Shown here piece after piece: positions 55,203 through 64,000 of a stretch of 64,000 bases of DNA. Source of the stretch: Madurella fahalii (taxonomy: Eukaryota; Ascomycota; Sordariomycetes; Sordariales); NCBI GenBank assembly GCA_029876055.1, contig CM056875.1:2604001-2668000 (forward strand), given 5' to 3'. How positions within the stretch are numbered: position 1 is the first letter of the stretch; each line of letters begins with the position of its first letter. The notes below the pieces were generated by a model. That model had not been told where the DNA came from and ran no database searches. It saw only the letters and a list, made by a program, of their open reading frames with translations. A program made the translations under genes and the position numbers.

Positions 55203-56477
55203 ACGGCGTAGTGCTCCGACGCCATGATTCCACCCCGCTCAAGTAAGCTGGTAGCCAAAAACGGCTTCAGACCTCTATCACGATCCGCTGCTGCAGAGTA
55301 TTACGTGCACGTGGCTTGAGTACTTGGATGGATGTTGCGATGCTGCTCTCCTCCTGTCGCAGATGTCCCGAGCGGTCACATTGAAGGCCATTGGCTAAAG
55401 CCGCTGGCATTGTACAACTTGCCCTTGTGAGCGTCTGGCGCCCCACATCCAATGGAGAGACTGCTGGTAACATCTGGCCTGAATTGAGCGAAGACAATGC
55501 GATAGATCACGGCAAATACAAAAGAATCCCATTTCTCGGGAATAGCCATCTTTATGTTAGAGGGTTTCCCCTGTTTTTGTCCTTTGGGCAATCGAGAAAA
55601 GTGGAGCCCAAGTCTATGGGTGTGGACTATTTTGTAGCAGAAGGTGGCGGCGTCTCGCCCTCACCTTGGGAGTTCGGTTCCCCAGCCACGCCAAGGGTCT
55701 CAACACGCAAGACTAGAGACCAAAGGTTGCGATCAATGCTTTCACCCGTAGAGCGTGCACAATCGCCGCACCCAGATCTAGGATACTCATTATTCTGGTA
55801 TGTCACTGCCCCTGTTTAGAAACTCGAAAAACGCTGGGTGAGTTTATTCGGTGCGGCTCATGCACGCCGAAGGCCCAAAAGCATCACCTTACGAGCCGCA
55901 AACACAGGTCCATCTTATTCTCATCCGTCTCCTCCCTTCCACCTCAGCCGACCAGCGGATATCGCAACATCTGCTGTTCCTTTTCTTTTCTTTTCTTTTC
56001 TCTTTTCTTTTCCCCCCTAATGTCGGGCGTCTAACGTATCCGCGACAGAGCTTTCGGCGTCTGGATTTCGGTCTCTACATCGCTCCATCCTAGCTTGGCC
56101 CTGGGTGTGCTTCAGACTCATATTCACGACTCTAACGCCGCAGATCTCATCACACTTGGCAACTAGCTCGTCTTTTCCTTTTAGCCTTGAAAGAGCGGAT
56201 AGATTATTTGCAAAGTTGGGTGAGTAGATGATGCGCGCTCAATGCTATCTCGATGGGCATCCGTTCCAACCAGACCTGTGCCTCGCTCATACCTCTCTCC
56301 CCTTCCTCCTCACTCGACGCGTCTACACTCAACGTCTGCAATGCCGTCGCATGAACCGCCTTTTGCACCAGGGACATGCTTGTTTCTTATGAGCCCCTTA
56401 CTGATGCTTTTAAGGCTGAGGTAACCGCACGCCAGAGCTCCGAACGGACGCCCCCTCCTGCGGCCTGGCAGCCCAGG
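55203..56477. promoter_or_regulatory. Intergenic region upstream of hda1
   Basis: 1.3 kb. A TTTTCTTTTCTTTTC pyrimidine tract lies at about 55979-56010. A consensus donor GTGAGTAGATG at 56219 may start a 5' UTR intron. A frame of 142 codons at 55391-55819 has no recognisable domain. Confidence 0.45.
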
Positions 56478-58999
56478 ATGGATGACAACGATAACGATCT
56501 TGTCATGGATGGTGAAGACCATCGCATGGCAGATGGCCCTTCTACCACCAACGGCTTTCTGGATCGCACGACTGCCGAGAGCTCACTAGAGACGACAAAT
56601 GGGCCGAGTGCAGACGGCACGGCGGCACCAGACGAGGACGAAGAGTCGGATCCCACTGACTACCCCGAACAGCTAAGGCGTCGCGGCCTACTTCCGACGG
56701 GGTGCTGTTACGATGACCGCATGAAGCTGCATGCGAATGCGGATTTCGGCCCCAACCCTCACCACCCCGAGGACCCGTCACGGATCGAATACATCATGAA
56801 GACGTTCAAGAAAGCCGGCCTCGTCTTCACTGGCTCTGACTCGGAGCTCATACGCATCATTCAGACTGAGCCAACCAAGTACATGTGGCGCATCCCGGCG
56901 AGAGAAGCCACCAGAGAAGAAATCTGCACGGTTCATCACCCGAGGCACTTCTTATGGGTTGAGGATCTGTCTCGGAAACCAACACACGAGCTCCGCCGTC
57001 TCTCCACCATCATGGATCAAGGAAGAGACTCATTGTACGTCGGCAGCATGACTTACGAGGCTTCGCTGATCTCTGCCGGCGGCGCCATAGAGACTTGTAA
57101 GAGCGTGGTTGCCGGCACCGTAAAGAATGCCTTTGCCGTCATCCGGCCTCCTGGGCACCACGCAGAATTCGATGCGCCCATGGGGTTCTGCCTCTTCAAC
57201 AACGTTCCTATTGCTGCCAAGATTTGCCAGGCCGACTACCCTGATCTGTGCCGCAAGATTCTCATCCTCGACTGGGACGTCCATCATGGCAACGGCATCC
57301 AAAACTTGTTCTACGACGACCCCAACATCCTCTACATTTCTCTCCATGTCTACCGGAACGGCGAGTTCTATCCGGGCAAGCCAGATAACCCGATGACGCC
57401 CGACGGAGGGCTCGAGCATTGCGGTGCCGGGCCCGGCTTGGGGAAGAACATCAACATTGGCTGGCACGACCAGGGCATGGGCGACGGCGAGTACATGGCG
57501 GCCTTCCAGAAAATCGTCATGCCAATCGCCCACGAATTCAACCCTGATCTAGTAATCATCTCTGCTGGCTTCGATGCGGCCGCCGGAGACGAGCTCGGCG
57601 CCTGTTTTGTGTCACCCGCGTGCTACGCTCACATGACGCACATGCTCATGTCCCTCGCCGGCGGGAAGGTGGCCGTTTGCCTCGAGGGCGGCTACGACCT
57701 CGAAGCCATCTCCAAGTCTGCGCTGGCCGTGGCCCAGACGCTCATGGGCGAGCCGCCACCGAAGATGGAGATCCCCAAGATCAGCAGGGAAGCGGCCAAG
57801 GTGCTGGCCAAGGTGCAAGCTTACCAGGCGCCCTACTGGGAGTGCATGCGGCCCGGTGTCGTCGACGTTCAAGAGATGCAGGCGCAGGGTTCCGCACGTC
57901 TGCACGACGTTGTGCGCAGGGCGCAGCGGCAGGTTCTATCCGAGAAGCACGGCATGCTTCCGCTGTATATACAGCGCGATATTCTTTTCAAGTCGTTTGA
58001 GAACCAGGTCTTGGTTACCAGGGGTATCCAGCTCGCACGGAAGTTGCTGGTCATTATCCATGATCCGTAAGTAGTAGCCGGGCCATCGGATACCCTCGTA
58101 GTATATTTTGTGGTCTGACTGACGCTTTTTGTTTCTGCCACAAAAGACCCGAACTGCATGCCCAGCCCGACCCGCTGGACAATACACTCGAGCCGCACAA
58201 CTCATGGGTCGTAAGAACGTCTCTGCCGCGATGGGAAAGACAGCGACTGACAACGAAGCGTCTAGACGGATGGGGTCACTAGGTACATCGACTGGGCGAT
58301 CGGCAAAGAATTTGGTGTTATTGACATCAACGTACCACATTACATCACGCATCCAGAGGTATGGTCTTCTTCCAAACTCATTGACGGGCGCGCCTGCTAA
58401 TATCCATAAATAAGGACATGGAACCCTTCACGCCCAGGTTCGACGAGCGGACACTCCAGGCCCAGATCCAAGAGCTCATGTGCTACATCTGGGACAACTA
58501 CCTGCAGCTCTACGATAGGGTAGAAGATATCTTCCTCATGGGCGTCGGAAATGCCTACCTCGGCGTCAAGGTGCTCCTCATCAACAGACGTACGTCTTCC
58601 CCAGTCTCCGCACAAACCTTCCCCCCCCCCGCCCTCCAACATCAAACTAACGCCCCGCATATTACAGTAGACGCCAAATCCCGCATCTCGGGCGTGGTCA
58701 ACTTTGTCAACGGCAACCTGCGGCCTGTCAAGTCGGACGTGGATCAGGAGCTCTCGTCATGGTACAAGGACAACTCGCAGGTCTACGTGGCCAACGATCA
58801 CGCCTGCTGGTCCGATCCGGACCTCACCAGGAAGGTCATGAAGCGCCGGTTCGGCAACGTCATACGCAGCCAGGCGAACGGCCTGACGCCCATGATGGCG
58901 GAGCACTTTACCGATGTGCAGCAGTTTATCCTGGACCGGGTAGCGGCGGCTGAGGAGGGCCGTGGGGATACGACTGAGGATGAGGGGAGGATGGGTTGA
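56478..58999 (+). CDS. hda1: Class II histone deacetylase HDA1/Clr3
   Basis: Zinc-dependent lysine deacetylase acting on histone tails, central to heterochromatin and silencing in fungi. Five exons (56478-58066, 58147-58210, 58266-58358, 58415-58589, 58668-58999) give 750 residues. I chose the ATG at 56478 (MDDNDNDLVMDGEDHRMADG); the frame is also open from 56376. Catalytic motifs are RPPGHHAEFDAPMGFCLFNN, LDWDVHHGNGIQNLFYDDPN, SAGFDAAAGDELG and EGGYDLEAIS (transition-state Tyr). The C-terminal third, encoded by the small exons, is the Arb2-type domain (HNSWV/TDGVTRYIDWAIG, FGVIDINVPHYIT, VEDIFLMGVGNAYLGVKVLL, SGVVNFVNGNLRPVKSDVD). Intron 4 is 78 nt, a multiple of three without a stop. Confidence 0.95.
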
Positions 59000-59875
59000 A
59001 TCGGACGTGTGAATGTGGACCGGGGGGGGGGGGGGGGGCGCAAGGGTTGGAACGGAGGGATCTGCTGATGGGGTGCGGTTGGGTGCGGAGCATCTGGTGG
59101 CTAGCTAGGTGTAAGATATTCTTGCATCACCTTTTCGGGTGGTTTCAGGGGAGGGAAATTTACTTTACCTAGCAGAATCCAATGTAACTGTGAAGAAACT
59201 GGTGATGGCAGCTGGGTTGAGGCGAACTACGGCTGTATTGTGAGGGCTCGGATGGAGTGATCGAGTCATCTTAATCCTTCAGCCTTGAATGGGTTGAGCC
59301 ATAGCGTCGCATTGGTGGCGTGAGTGCGCGGAGCGTGATGGACTGATGTTTGTGTTCACGGTGATGGTTTCACTAGAGAAAGGTATCAAAGTAAAATACA
59401 GTATCCAAGGAATTTGAAAATGAACGAAATGTGCACCTTTCCTCAGGCGACGGTTAAACCACTAGACTTCTTGTTAGCATTAGTGAATCAACCGCTCACT
59501 CAGCCATAGTCGGTCTGCATGTTCATCCAGACATGGAGTTGGGATGAACGTGTAGCGTGCAGTATCACATTACGCCTATATGCAGGCTGGGTCTCTGGCA
59601 TGTGCGGGTTGTGATGTGATAACAACCCGAACCTCGCACGTTTACCTCTATATGCATGGTGTATGGTATATGGTATCTAGCAAGGCGTCAGGAACACGAT
59701 CACTTGGGTCCCTCTCCGCCATTCCATAAAAGGATACCCCAAAAGAACTCCTTTTCCATCACCCCGTCGGAAACCCGGATAGCAACGCCCCCTCTTCCCC
59801 CCAAATTAACCCTATTTTCATGACCTCTCCCGGAATCCTCCACATAACAGCCAGCCAGCCAGACCACATCCCCAT
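59000..59875. other. Convergent intergenic region with G17 run
   Basis: 876 bp between the hda1 and PTH2 stops. A run of 17 G lies at 59022-59038, 22 bp after the hda1 stop. TGGTGTATGGTATATGGTAT near 59656 is a minor repeat. No gene seen. Confidence 0.5.
59022..59038 (+). repeat. G17 homopolymer
   Basis: Seventeen G in a row at the expected start of the hda1 3' UTR; potential G-quadruplex in RNA or DNA, or a sequencing-sensitive run. Confidence 0.8.
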
Positions 59876-60754
59876 TCACAGAAGCTTCAGATGCCCCGTC
59901 ACGGCATCCACGGCGCTCTTGGGCGCGGGGCCGACGCCCAGCACGGTCCTGCTCCCCGAAGCGATCTGCGTACGGCCGGCATCGCAAATCACCTCGGCCG
60001 GGACGCCCAGGCTCCGCGCCCGGGCCATCAGCGCGAGCATCTCGTCCTCCCCCTTGACCTGCACCGCAATCTTGGCCTGCCCGTGCCGCTCCCACTGCCG
60101 GAGCAGCCTGGCCTCGGCGCCCTGCGGGTCCCGCTGCGCCGCCGCGAGGAGCGCCTTGTAGCAGGCGAGGGTCGCGTGCCCGCACTGCGCGGCGATTTTG
60201 CCTGGATCGGGTGAGACCGGGGTGAGGTTAGTTTGGTGAGATGAAGGGGGAAAAAAGTAAAATATACCCTTTGTCATGCCCAGGTCGGTGCGGACGACCA
60301 GGACGAGCTTGCACTCCTCGTTCGGGTTGAACGCTGCGGGCTGTGTTTTGGTGCTAGGCCGGGCTGATGACGACGACGCGCTCGCCCGCAGGCCCTGCCG
60401 GCGGTCGGCCTCCTCGCCATTGGCCCAGTTAGGGGCGTGGTCGAGGAGCGTCTCCTCCTCGTCGACGTCGGATTCCTCGCTCTCGACCGGGTCGTGCAGG
60501 TTGGCGTGGCGCTCGGCAGCGAGTTCGGGCGACTGTATAAGCCAGCCGCGGATCGAGTACACGCCGAGCCCGAATCCCGAGATGAAGGCGATGATGCTGG
60601 TTGTTACCACGACGGTGGAGGATATCTCGGTCATTGTGGAGGTCTCACTGGAGGGAGGTGGTTGGGTTTGGGGGTCGAGAACGTCGGATGGGATATTTGA
60701 CGACAAACGGGTTTTGGCATTGCTTAGCGATGCAGGTCCCATCAGTGGGTCCAC
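59876..60754 (-). CDS. pth2: Peptidyl-tRNA hydrolase 2 (PTH2) with N-terminal membrane segment
   Basis: Releases peptides from stalled peptidyl-tRNA. Exon 1 (60268-60754) and exon 2 (59876-60201) flank a 66 nt intron (GTATAT..ATCCAG) that is a multiple of three without a stop. The long start gives 270 residues; the ATG at 60634 (MTEISSTVVVTTSIIAFISG) is at least as plausible, because it places the membrane segment at the very N-terminus as in other fungal PTH2. That segment, STVVVTTSIIAFISGFGLGV, is followed by a Ser-rich linker and then the PTH2 domain. CKLVLVVRTDLGMTKG/KIAAQCGHA spans the splice and keeps the Lys-x-Ala-x-Gln-x-x-His motif; GRTQIASGSRTVLGVGPAP ends the domain. It probably sits on the mitochondrial outer membrane or ER. 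It is convergent with hda1 and divergent from the SR-rich gene. Confidence 0.92.
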   Translation of the reverse strand: MDPLMGPASLSNAKTRLSSNIPSDVLDPQTQPPPSSETSTMTEISSTVVVTTSIIAFISGFGLGVYSIRGWLIQSPELAAERHANLHDPVESEESDVDEEETLLDHAPNWANGEEADRRQGLRASASSSSARPSTKTQPAAFNPNEECKLVLVVRTDLGMTKGIFYFFPPSSHQTNLTPVSPDPGKIAAQCGHATLACYKALLAAAQRDPQGAEARLLRQWERHGQAKIAVQVKGEDEMLALMARARSLGVPAEVICDAGRTQIASGSRTVLGVGPAPKSAVDAVTGHLKLL

Positions 60755-61709
60755 GGGGGTTGGTGCAGGGATGTGTTAGTGGGAAGGTAACCATTCATCA
60801 ATTGTTACAGTAAGGCGTGAAACAACAGCCCATCAACCTTCTTGCGTAGTTATCCGATGTGCCTACGTGCCTTTCCTGTCTTCTTCCAATCTTCTCCCAG
60901 TTGGAAAACTCAGATAGAAAACATTCTAGATACAATAGATCATTGTTGCAAGCTGATAGACACAAAAAGTTACTTGCAGGCTGGATGAAGGCTGTTGTTC
61001 CCAAACAACCCCCATGTGGGGCACAGTGTGTACCCCACACATCCATGAGCCGCGGGAGTGGGTCCGTCCCAACCTTTTTCTGGAGAATAAGGTAGGGCGG
61101 AGGCAATCAGTGGTTTTTCAGCCTCGCCCCAATTGTCCTCCTGGCAACCTCAGGTCCGTTCTCGACATTTATCGATCTTTATCGATCCCTTTGACTTCCC
61201 GGCTTGTTTGACGCTATTGACCAGCACAAGTCTGAAAGCATGGAGCGAAGTAGAAGGTTAGTAAATTCTAATTATCCTCAAGTGAGGTTTACTGGTGTTT
61301 TCGTGCATCTGCCGTGATATTTTGGAGCTGGGCATTGTGAAAGTTGGGTCGAACGTCGACTTGATCGGGAAAGCGCAACAACCATGGACCGGAGCGAGGA
61401 ACCTTCAAAGTCACCGAATAATTTCCCTAGCATGACTGGTGCTTCTGTTGCAATTGGTTTTTAGAACGCGCTCTCAGCGGTACTCGACAGCAGCCGCCAA
61501 CTCTTACCATCGTTGCGTGCCCGCACTCGAAGCCGGCGCAACCCACCGACCACTTTCGAGCGATACCCTTTCCACCCCGCACAGAGTACCAGCAAGTTCA
61601 TTCTCGGACGAAGCGACTTGCTGCCGAGTATTTTATAACCCAGGATACGAAATACAAAGCCTACCCGCGCGCATACTATTCCAGCCTTCCCACCTTTGAA
61701 TAAGAAAGC
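60755..61709. promoter_or_regulatory. Divergent intergenic region
   Basis: 955 bp between the PTH2 start and the SR-rich gene. TTATCGATCTTTATCGATCC at 61169-61188 is a direct TTATCGATC repeat, related in core to the CTTATCG element seen at other promoters here. No coding frame with a recognisable domain. Confidence 0.5.
61169..61188 (+). promoter_or_regulatory. TTATCGATC direct repeat
   Basis: Two copies of TTTATCGATC in 20 bp, 522-541 bp upstream of the first ATG of the SR-rich gene. TTATCGAT is also found in the brx1 element. Confidence 0.4.
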
Positions 61710-63752
61710 ATGCAACAGCAAACTCCAAAACATCTACCCGACCGAGGAAGCGAGGCGGGCTCGACTCTCAACCACGGCGCTTCTACCCTGTCAGCCGCCC
61801 AGATGGACGGCGCCTCTGATGGGATGCCGCGGCAGCGGAGGCGCCAACCGCGAAGGAGCCGGCGCGAGGGACGCCCTCTCATTGAGCGTATCACGACGCC
61901 TCTCGGAGAACCCATCACCGCACGCCTTCGGGCCCCTCCCCAGCTTTCCTCAGTCAACGCTATCGCGCTTCCATTTCGCTCCCGGCCAGCTCCAAGCGAA
62001 CCCGGAGAAAATTTTCATATCGATCCTTGGCGCTTCCAGCTTAGCTTTGGAACGACAACTAACCAGCGTCCGAATAGATACGAAGATGGAGAAGTGCGGC
62101 GGTACGGCGCGGGTGAATCCTACAGACCTTTCAATCGCGACCGATCACCGCGCGGCATCCGAAGCCCTTTGAGGGACAGGGGCCGAACTCCGCCAGGAGC
62201 CAGCGACAGCTATGTGCCAAGCAGGTCCCCACGACGACGGTCCCGTAGCGCCGATCGCTTCAGACGTGATAGATCCCGGGATAGAGATGGTGGCGAACGG
62301 TGGAGACGCAGTCGTAGCAGGGCCAGAACCCCAATCCGGCGGGGCTCGCCCAGACGAAGCCCTCTTCGGCGCACACCTCCTCGCTACATATCCCCCCGGC
62401 GGGATGACCGCAGGGACGATAGGAGAGACGACAGAAGAGGCGATCGGAGCGAGCGGGCAAGGTCACCACCTCGCCGGGATTACGAGATCAGAGATATCAG
62501 AAGAAGGTCACGTTCGCCGTTCGACAGAGAGAGATTACGCCGGGACCGGTCGCCGCCAAGACGTTCGCCGCCGCCCGGGCCGCGCGGAGGCGGTTCTTAT
62601 CGCCCACGCTCCCGGAGTCCGGATCGGCGGGATCGTGACGACCGTTATCCTCCATCGTATCGACGCCAATCACCGCTTCCCAGGGACTCGGTCAACTCGT
62701 CAACGATACATTCTCGATCTGCCTCCGGCAGATCTTCACCGTGGCCCCCCTCCGGCAGAGGTCGTGAAGACCGATCCGGACCCCAATCGCCAGCACGGTC
62801 TCACGTGTCCAACGCCCCGACACCCATATCGGCGCCCCTTCCGACCCGCGAGGTTGCAAAACCGCCGGCACCTTCTCAGCCAGCCCAGCCAGCTCAGTCT
62901 ACGCCGAAACCGCCGGCAGTAGATGTAAATTCGACCCCTGTCAAGTCCCCACCTAGAGGTCCCGCGGCGCTGAGGGCACCGCCCACCGGTCCGGCCGCGA
63001 CTAGGAATTTCACAGCGCCAGCTGCGCCACAGGCTGCGCAGGCGCCCCGGCATCCTCAACCTCCCAGCGGGCCTTCGCGTCCCGGTACCACGAGTCCGAC
63101 CGTTCCCCCCGCAGGCCCCCGAGGTTATGTACCTCCCAGAGGAGGAGGGGCCTTTGCCGGACGTGGTGGTGGTAGGGGAGGCGGAGGAGGCGGATGGTCG
63201 TCCGGACCCACCCGGCACATTTCGGGCAGCGGTGCGTCATCCGTTTCCCCGACCGTCCCGCCCACGGGACCCAGCGCCGGTCCGGCCAGTGGCGGCATAC
63301 CCACAGGCCCCAGAGCCCAAACATCCTCAACCGCAACAGCATCACCAGTAGCGGGCGCCTCGCCCTCCGCGTCCTTATCCTCCTCCTCCAAGCCTTTCAA
63401 CCCTCCCACCGGCCCGGCCGCGCTCGGCCTCGGCATCGGCGTGAATATCCCGCCCCAGCGCCCGACGCTAGCGCAGAGCCTGATGAACACCATGCCGCCC
63501 ATCGTCCCCGGCGGTAAGATCGACCCGTCGGCCGTGGCACCCGTGGATATGGACCCGCACCATAGGAAACTCAGGGAGGAAGAGGAGCGGCTGAGGGAGG
63601 AGCTCAGGGTCAAACAGGACAAGCTGCGGAAGAGCCTGCGCATGTGGGACAGGCTTGAGAGGGAGAGCAAGGGGTTCGAGCTGAAGAGTGATTTGAGCGA
63701 GAGGAGCTTGGAGAATATTGCCGGGGAGGGGTTGGGCGGCGCGGCGTTCTGA
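61710..63752 (+). CDS. Arg/Ser-rich nuclear protein, possibly RNA processing
   Basis: One open frame of 680 residues. Residues about 145-335 are a dense RS/RD domain (SRSPRRRSRSADRFRRDRSR and many similar, with repeated RRDDRRDDRR). This is followed by a Pro/Gly/Ala/Ser-rich region with VPPTGP and PTGPRA repeats and an RGGG box (RGGGRGGGGGG, about 490). The C-terminal 70 residues are a conserved-looking coiled coil: HHRKLREEEERLREELRVKQ, then LRKSLRMWDRLERESKGFEL. RS domains suggest splicing or mRNA export. The first 110 codons are less typical. An acceptor-like ACTAACCAG before 62066 (then RPNRYEDGEVRRYG) suggests the true protein may start in a shorter first exon, so the 5' end is uncertain. 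Function is not recognised. Confidence 0.75.
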   Translation: MQQQTPKHLPDRGSEAGSTLNHGASTLSAAQMDGASDGMPRQRRRQPRRSRREGRPLIERITTPLGEPITARLRAPPQLSSVNAIALPFRSRPAPSEPGENFHIDPWRFQLSFGTTTNQRPNRYEDGEVRRYGAGESYRPFNRDRSPRGIRSPLRDRGRTPPGASDSYVPSRSPRRRSRSADRFRRDRSRDRDGGERWRRSRSRARTPIRRGSPRRSPLRRTPPRYISPRRDDRRDDRRDDRRGDRSERARSPPRRDYEIRDIRRRSRSPFDRERLRRDRSPPRRSPPPGPRGGGSYRPRSRSPDRRDRDDRYPPSYRRQSPLPRDSVNSSTIHSRSASGRSSPWPPSGRGREDRSGPQSPARSHVSNAPTPISAPLPTREVAKPPAPSQPAQPAQSTPKPPAVDVNSTPVKSPPRGPAALRAPPTGPAATRNFTAPAAPQAAQAPRHPQPPSGPSRPGTTSPTVPPAGPRGYVPPRGGGAFAGRGGGRGGGGGGWSSGPTRHISGSGASSVSPTVPPTGPSAGPASGGIPTGPRAQTSSTATASPVAGASPSASLSSSSKPFNPPTGPAALGLGIGVNIPPQRPTLAQSLMNTMPPIVPGGKIDPSAVAPVDMDPHHRKLREEEERLREELRVKQDKLRKSLRMWDRLERESKGFELKSDLSERSLENIAGEGLGGAAF

Positions 63753-64000
63753 TGGATCTGGCGGGGGTATATGTTGGGTTATGTGAGGAACGGGAAACAC
63801 GAAGAGACTGGTGATGGGGGTACATACTTTACGCAACCCCCGAGCGCTTGGGCGGACATGGAGAGATCATTACAGAGGCGATGGTGGAGACCCATCCACA
63901 ACCCCCCCCCAACCCCCGGTGGTCCGTTCATCGCAGTGGGTCCCACCGATGGATGCCACTGCTCTACTTCACTCGTCTCTCAACACCGAGACGTTGAAGG
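63753..64000. other. 3' flank of the SR-rich gene to window edge
   Basis: 248 bp with C-rich runs (C10 at about 63902-63911). Probably the 3' UTR and start of the next intergenic region; no gene recognised. Confidence 0.4.

Noticed and set aside
55391..55819. 142-codon plus-strand frame upstream of hda1
   Set aside because: No domain, weak start context, and located in the probable hda1 5' region.
53836..58999. F-box gene and HDA1 as a functional cluster
   Set aside because: Same strand only; a 1.3 kb gap and no shared motif found.

Overview
This is a 64 kb stretch of a filamentous ascomycete chromosome. The genes are GC-rich with short introns (about 46-110 nt, a few up to 230 nt) that use GTRNGT donors and CTRAC/CTGAC branch points. 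Intergenic gaps run from 0.25 to 2.4 kb. The protein set (Mug190/tricalbin, UreG, HDA1, INO4-type bHLH, glucoamylase with CBM20, DNA polymerase iota) points to a Sordariomycete. A Sordariales/Chaetomiaceae-like fungus fits best, but that placement is inference. I support 23 protein genes, one of them cut by the left edge. I found no convincing tRNA, rRNA or CRISPR and no secondary-metabolite cluster.

Layout. 0-13 kb: the N-terminus of an RBR-type RING/IBR protein (minus), a membrane-anchored type-B carboxylesterase with a frame break, a TMEM135-like integral membrane protein (minus), an INO4-like bHLH regulator, and Y-family DNA polymerase iota (minus). 14-26 kb: a low-complexity conserved protein, the Mug190 SMP/C2 lipid-transfer protein, an 88-residue membrane protein, and the SNU66/SART1 splicing factor (minus). 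26-34 kb: a Thr/Ser-rich secreted protein, a GH15 glucoamylase with CBM20, and nicotinamide riboside kinase (minus). 35-44 kb: the head-to-head ribosome-biogenesis pair UTP7 and TSR1, urease GTPase UreG (minus), and a secreted DJ-1/PfpI protein. 44-64 kb: a 1418-residue chromodomain protein (minus), Rab11/Ypt31, BRX1, an F-box-like protein, class II histone deacetylase HDA1, peptidyl-tRNA hydrolase 2 (minus) and an SR-rich protein.

Functional threads. Four genes serve RNA or ribosome production: SNU66, UTP7, TSR1 and BRX1. Their promoters share a short CTTATCG-type element about 130-170 bp upstream of the start codons, which is the most interesting regulatory signal here. A large chromodomain protein with an intact aromatic cage lies 8 kb from HDA1, which recalls chromodomain-HDAC silencing partners. 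Most other genes are unrelated housekeeping neighbours in divergent or convergent pairs.

Exon structures were worked out by hand from reading frame, splice consensus and family conservation. Untranslated regions were not defined.
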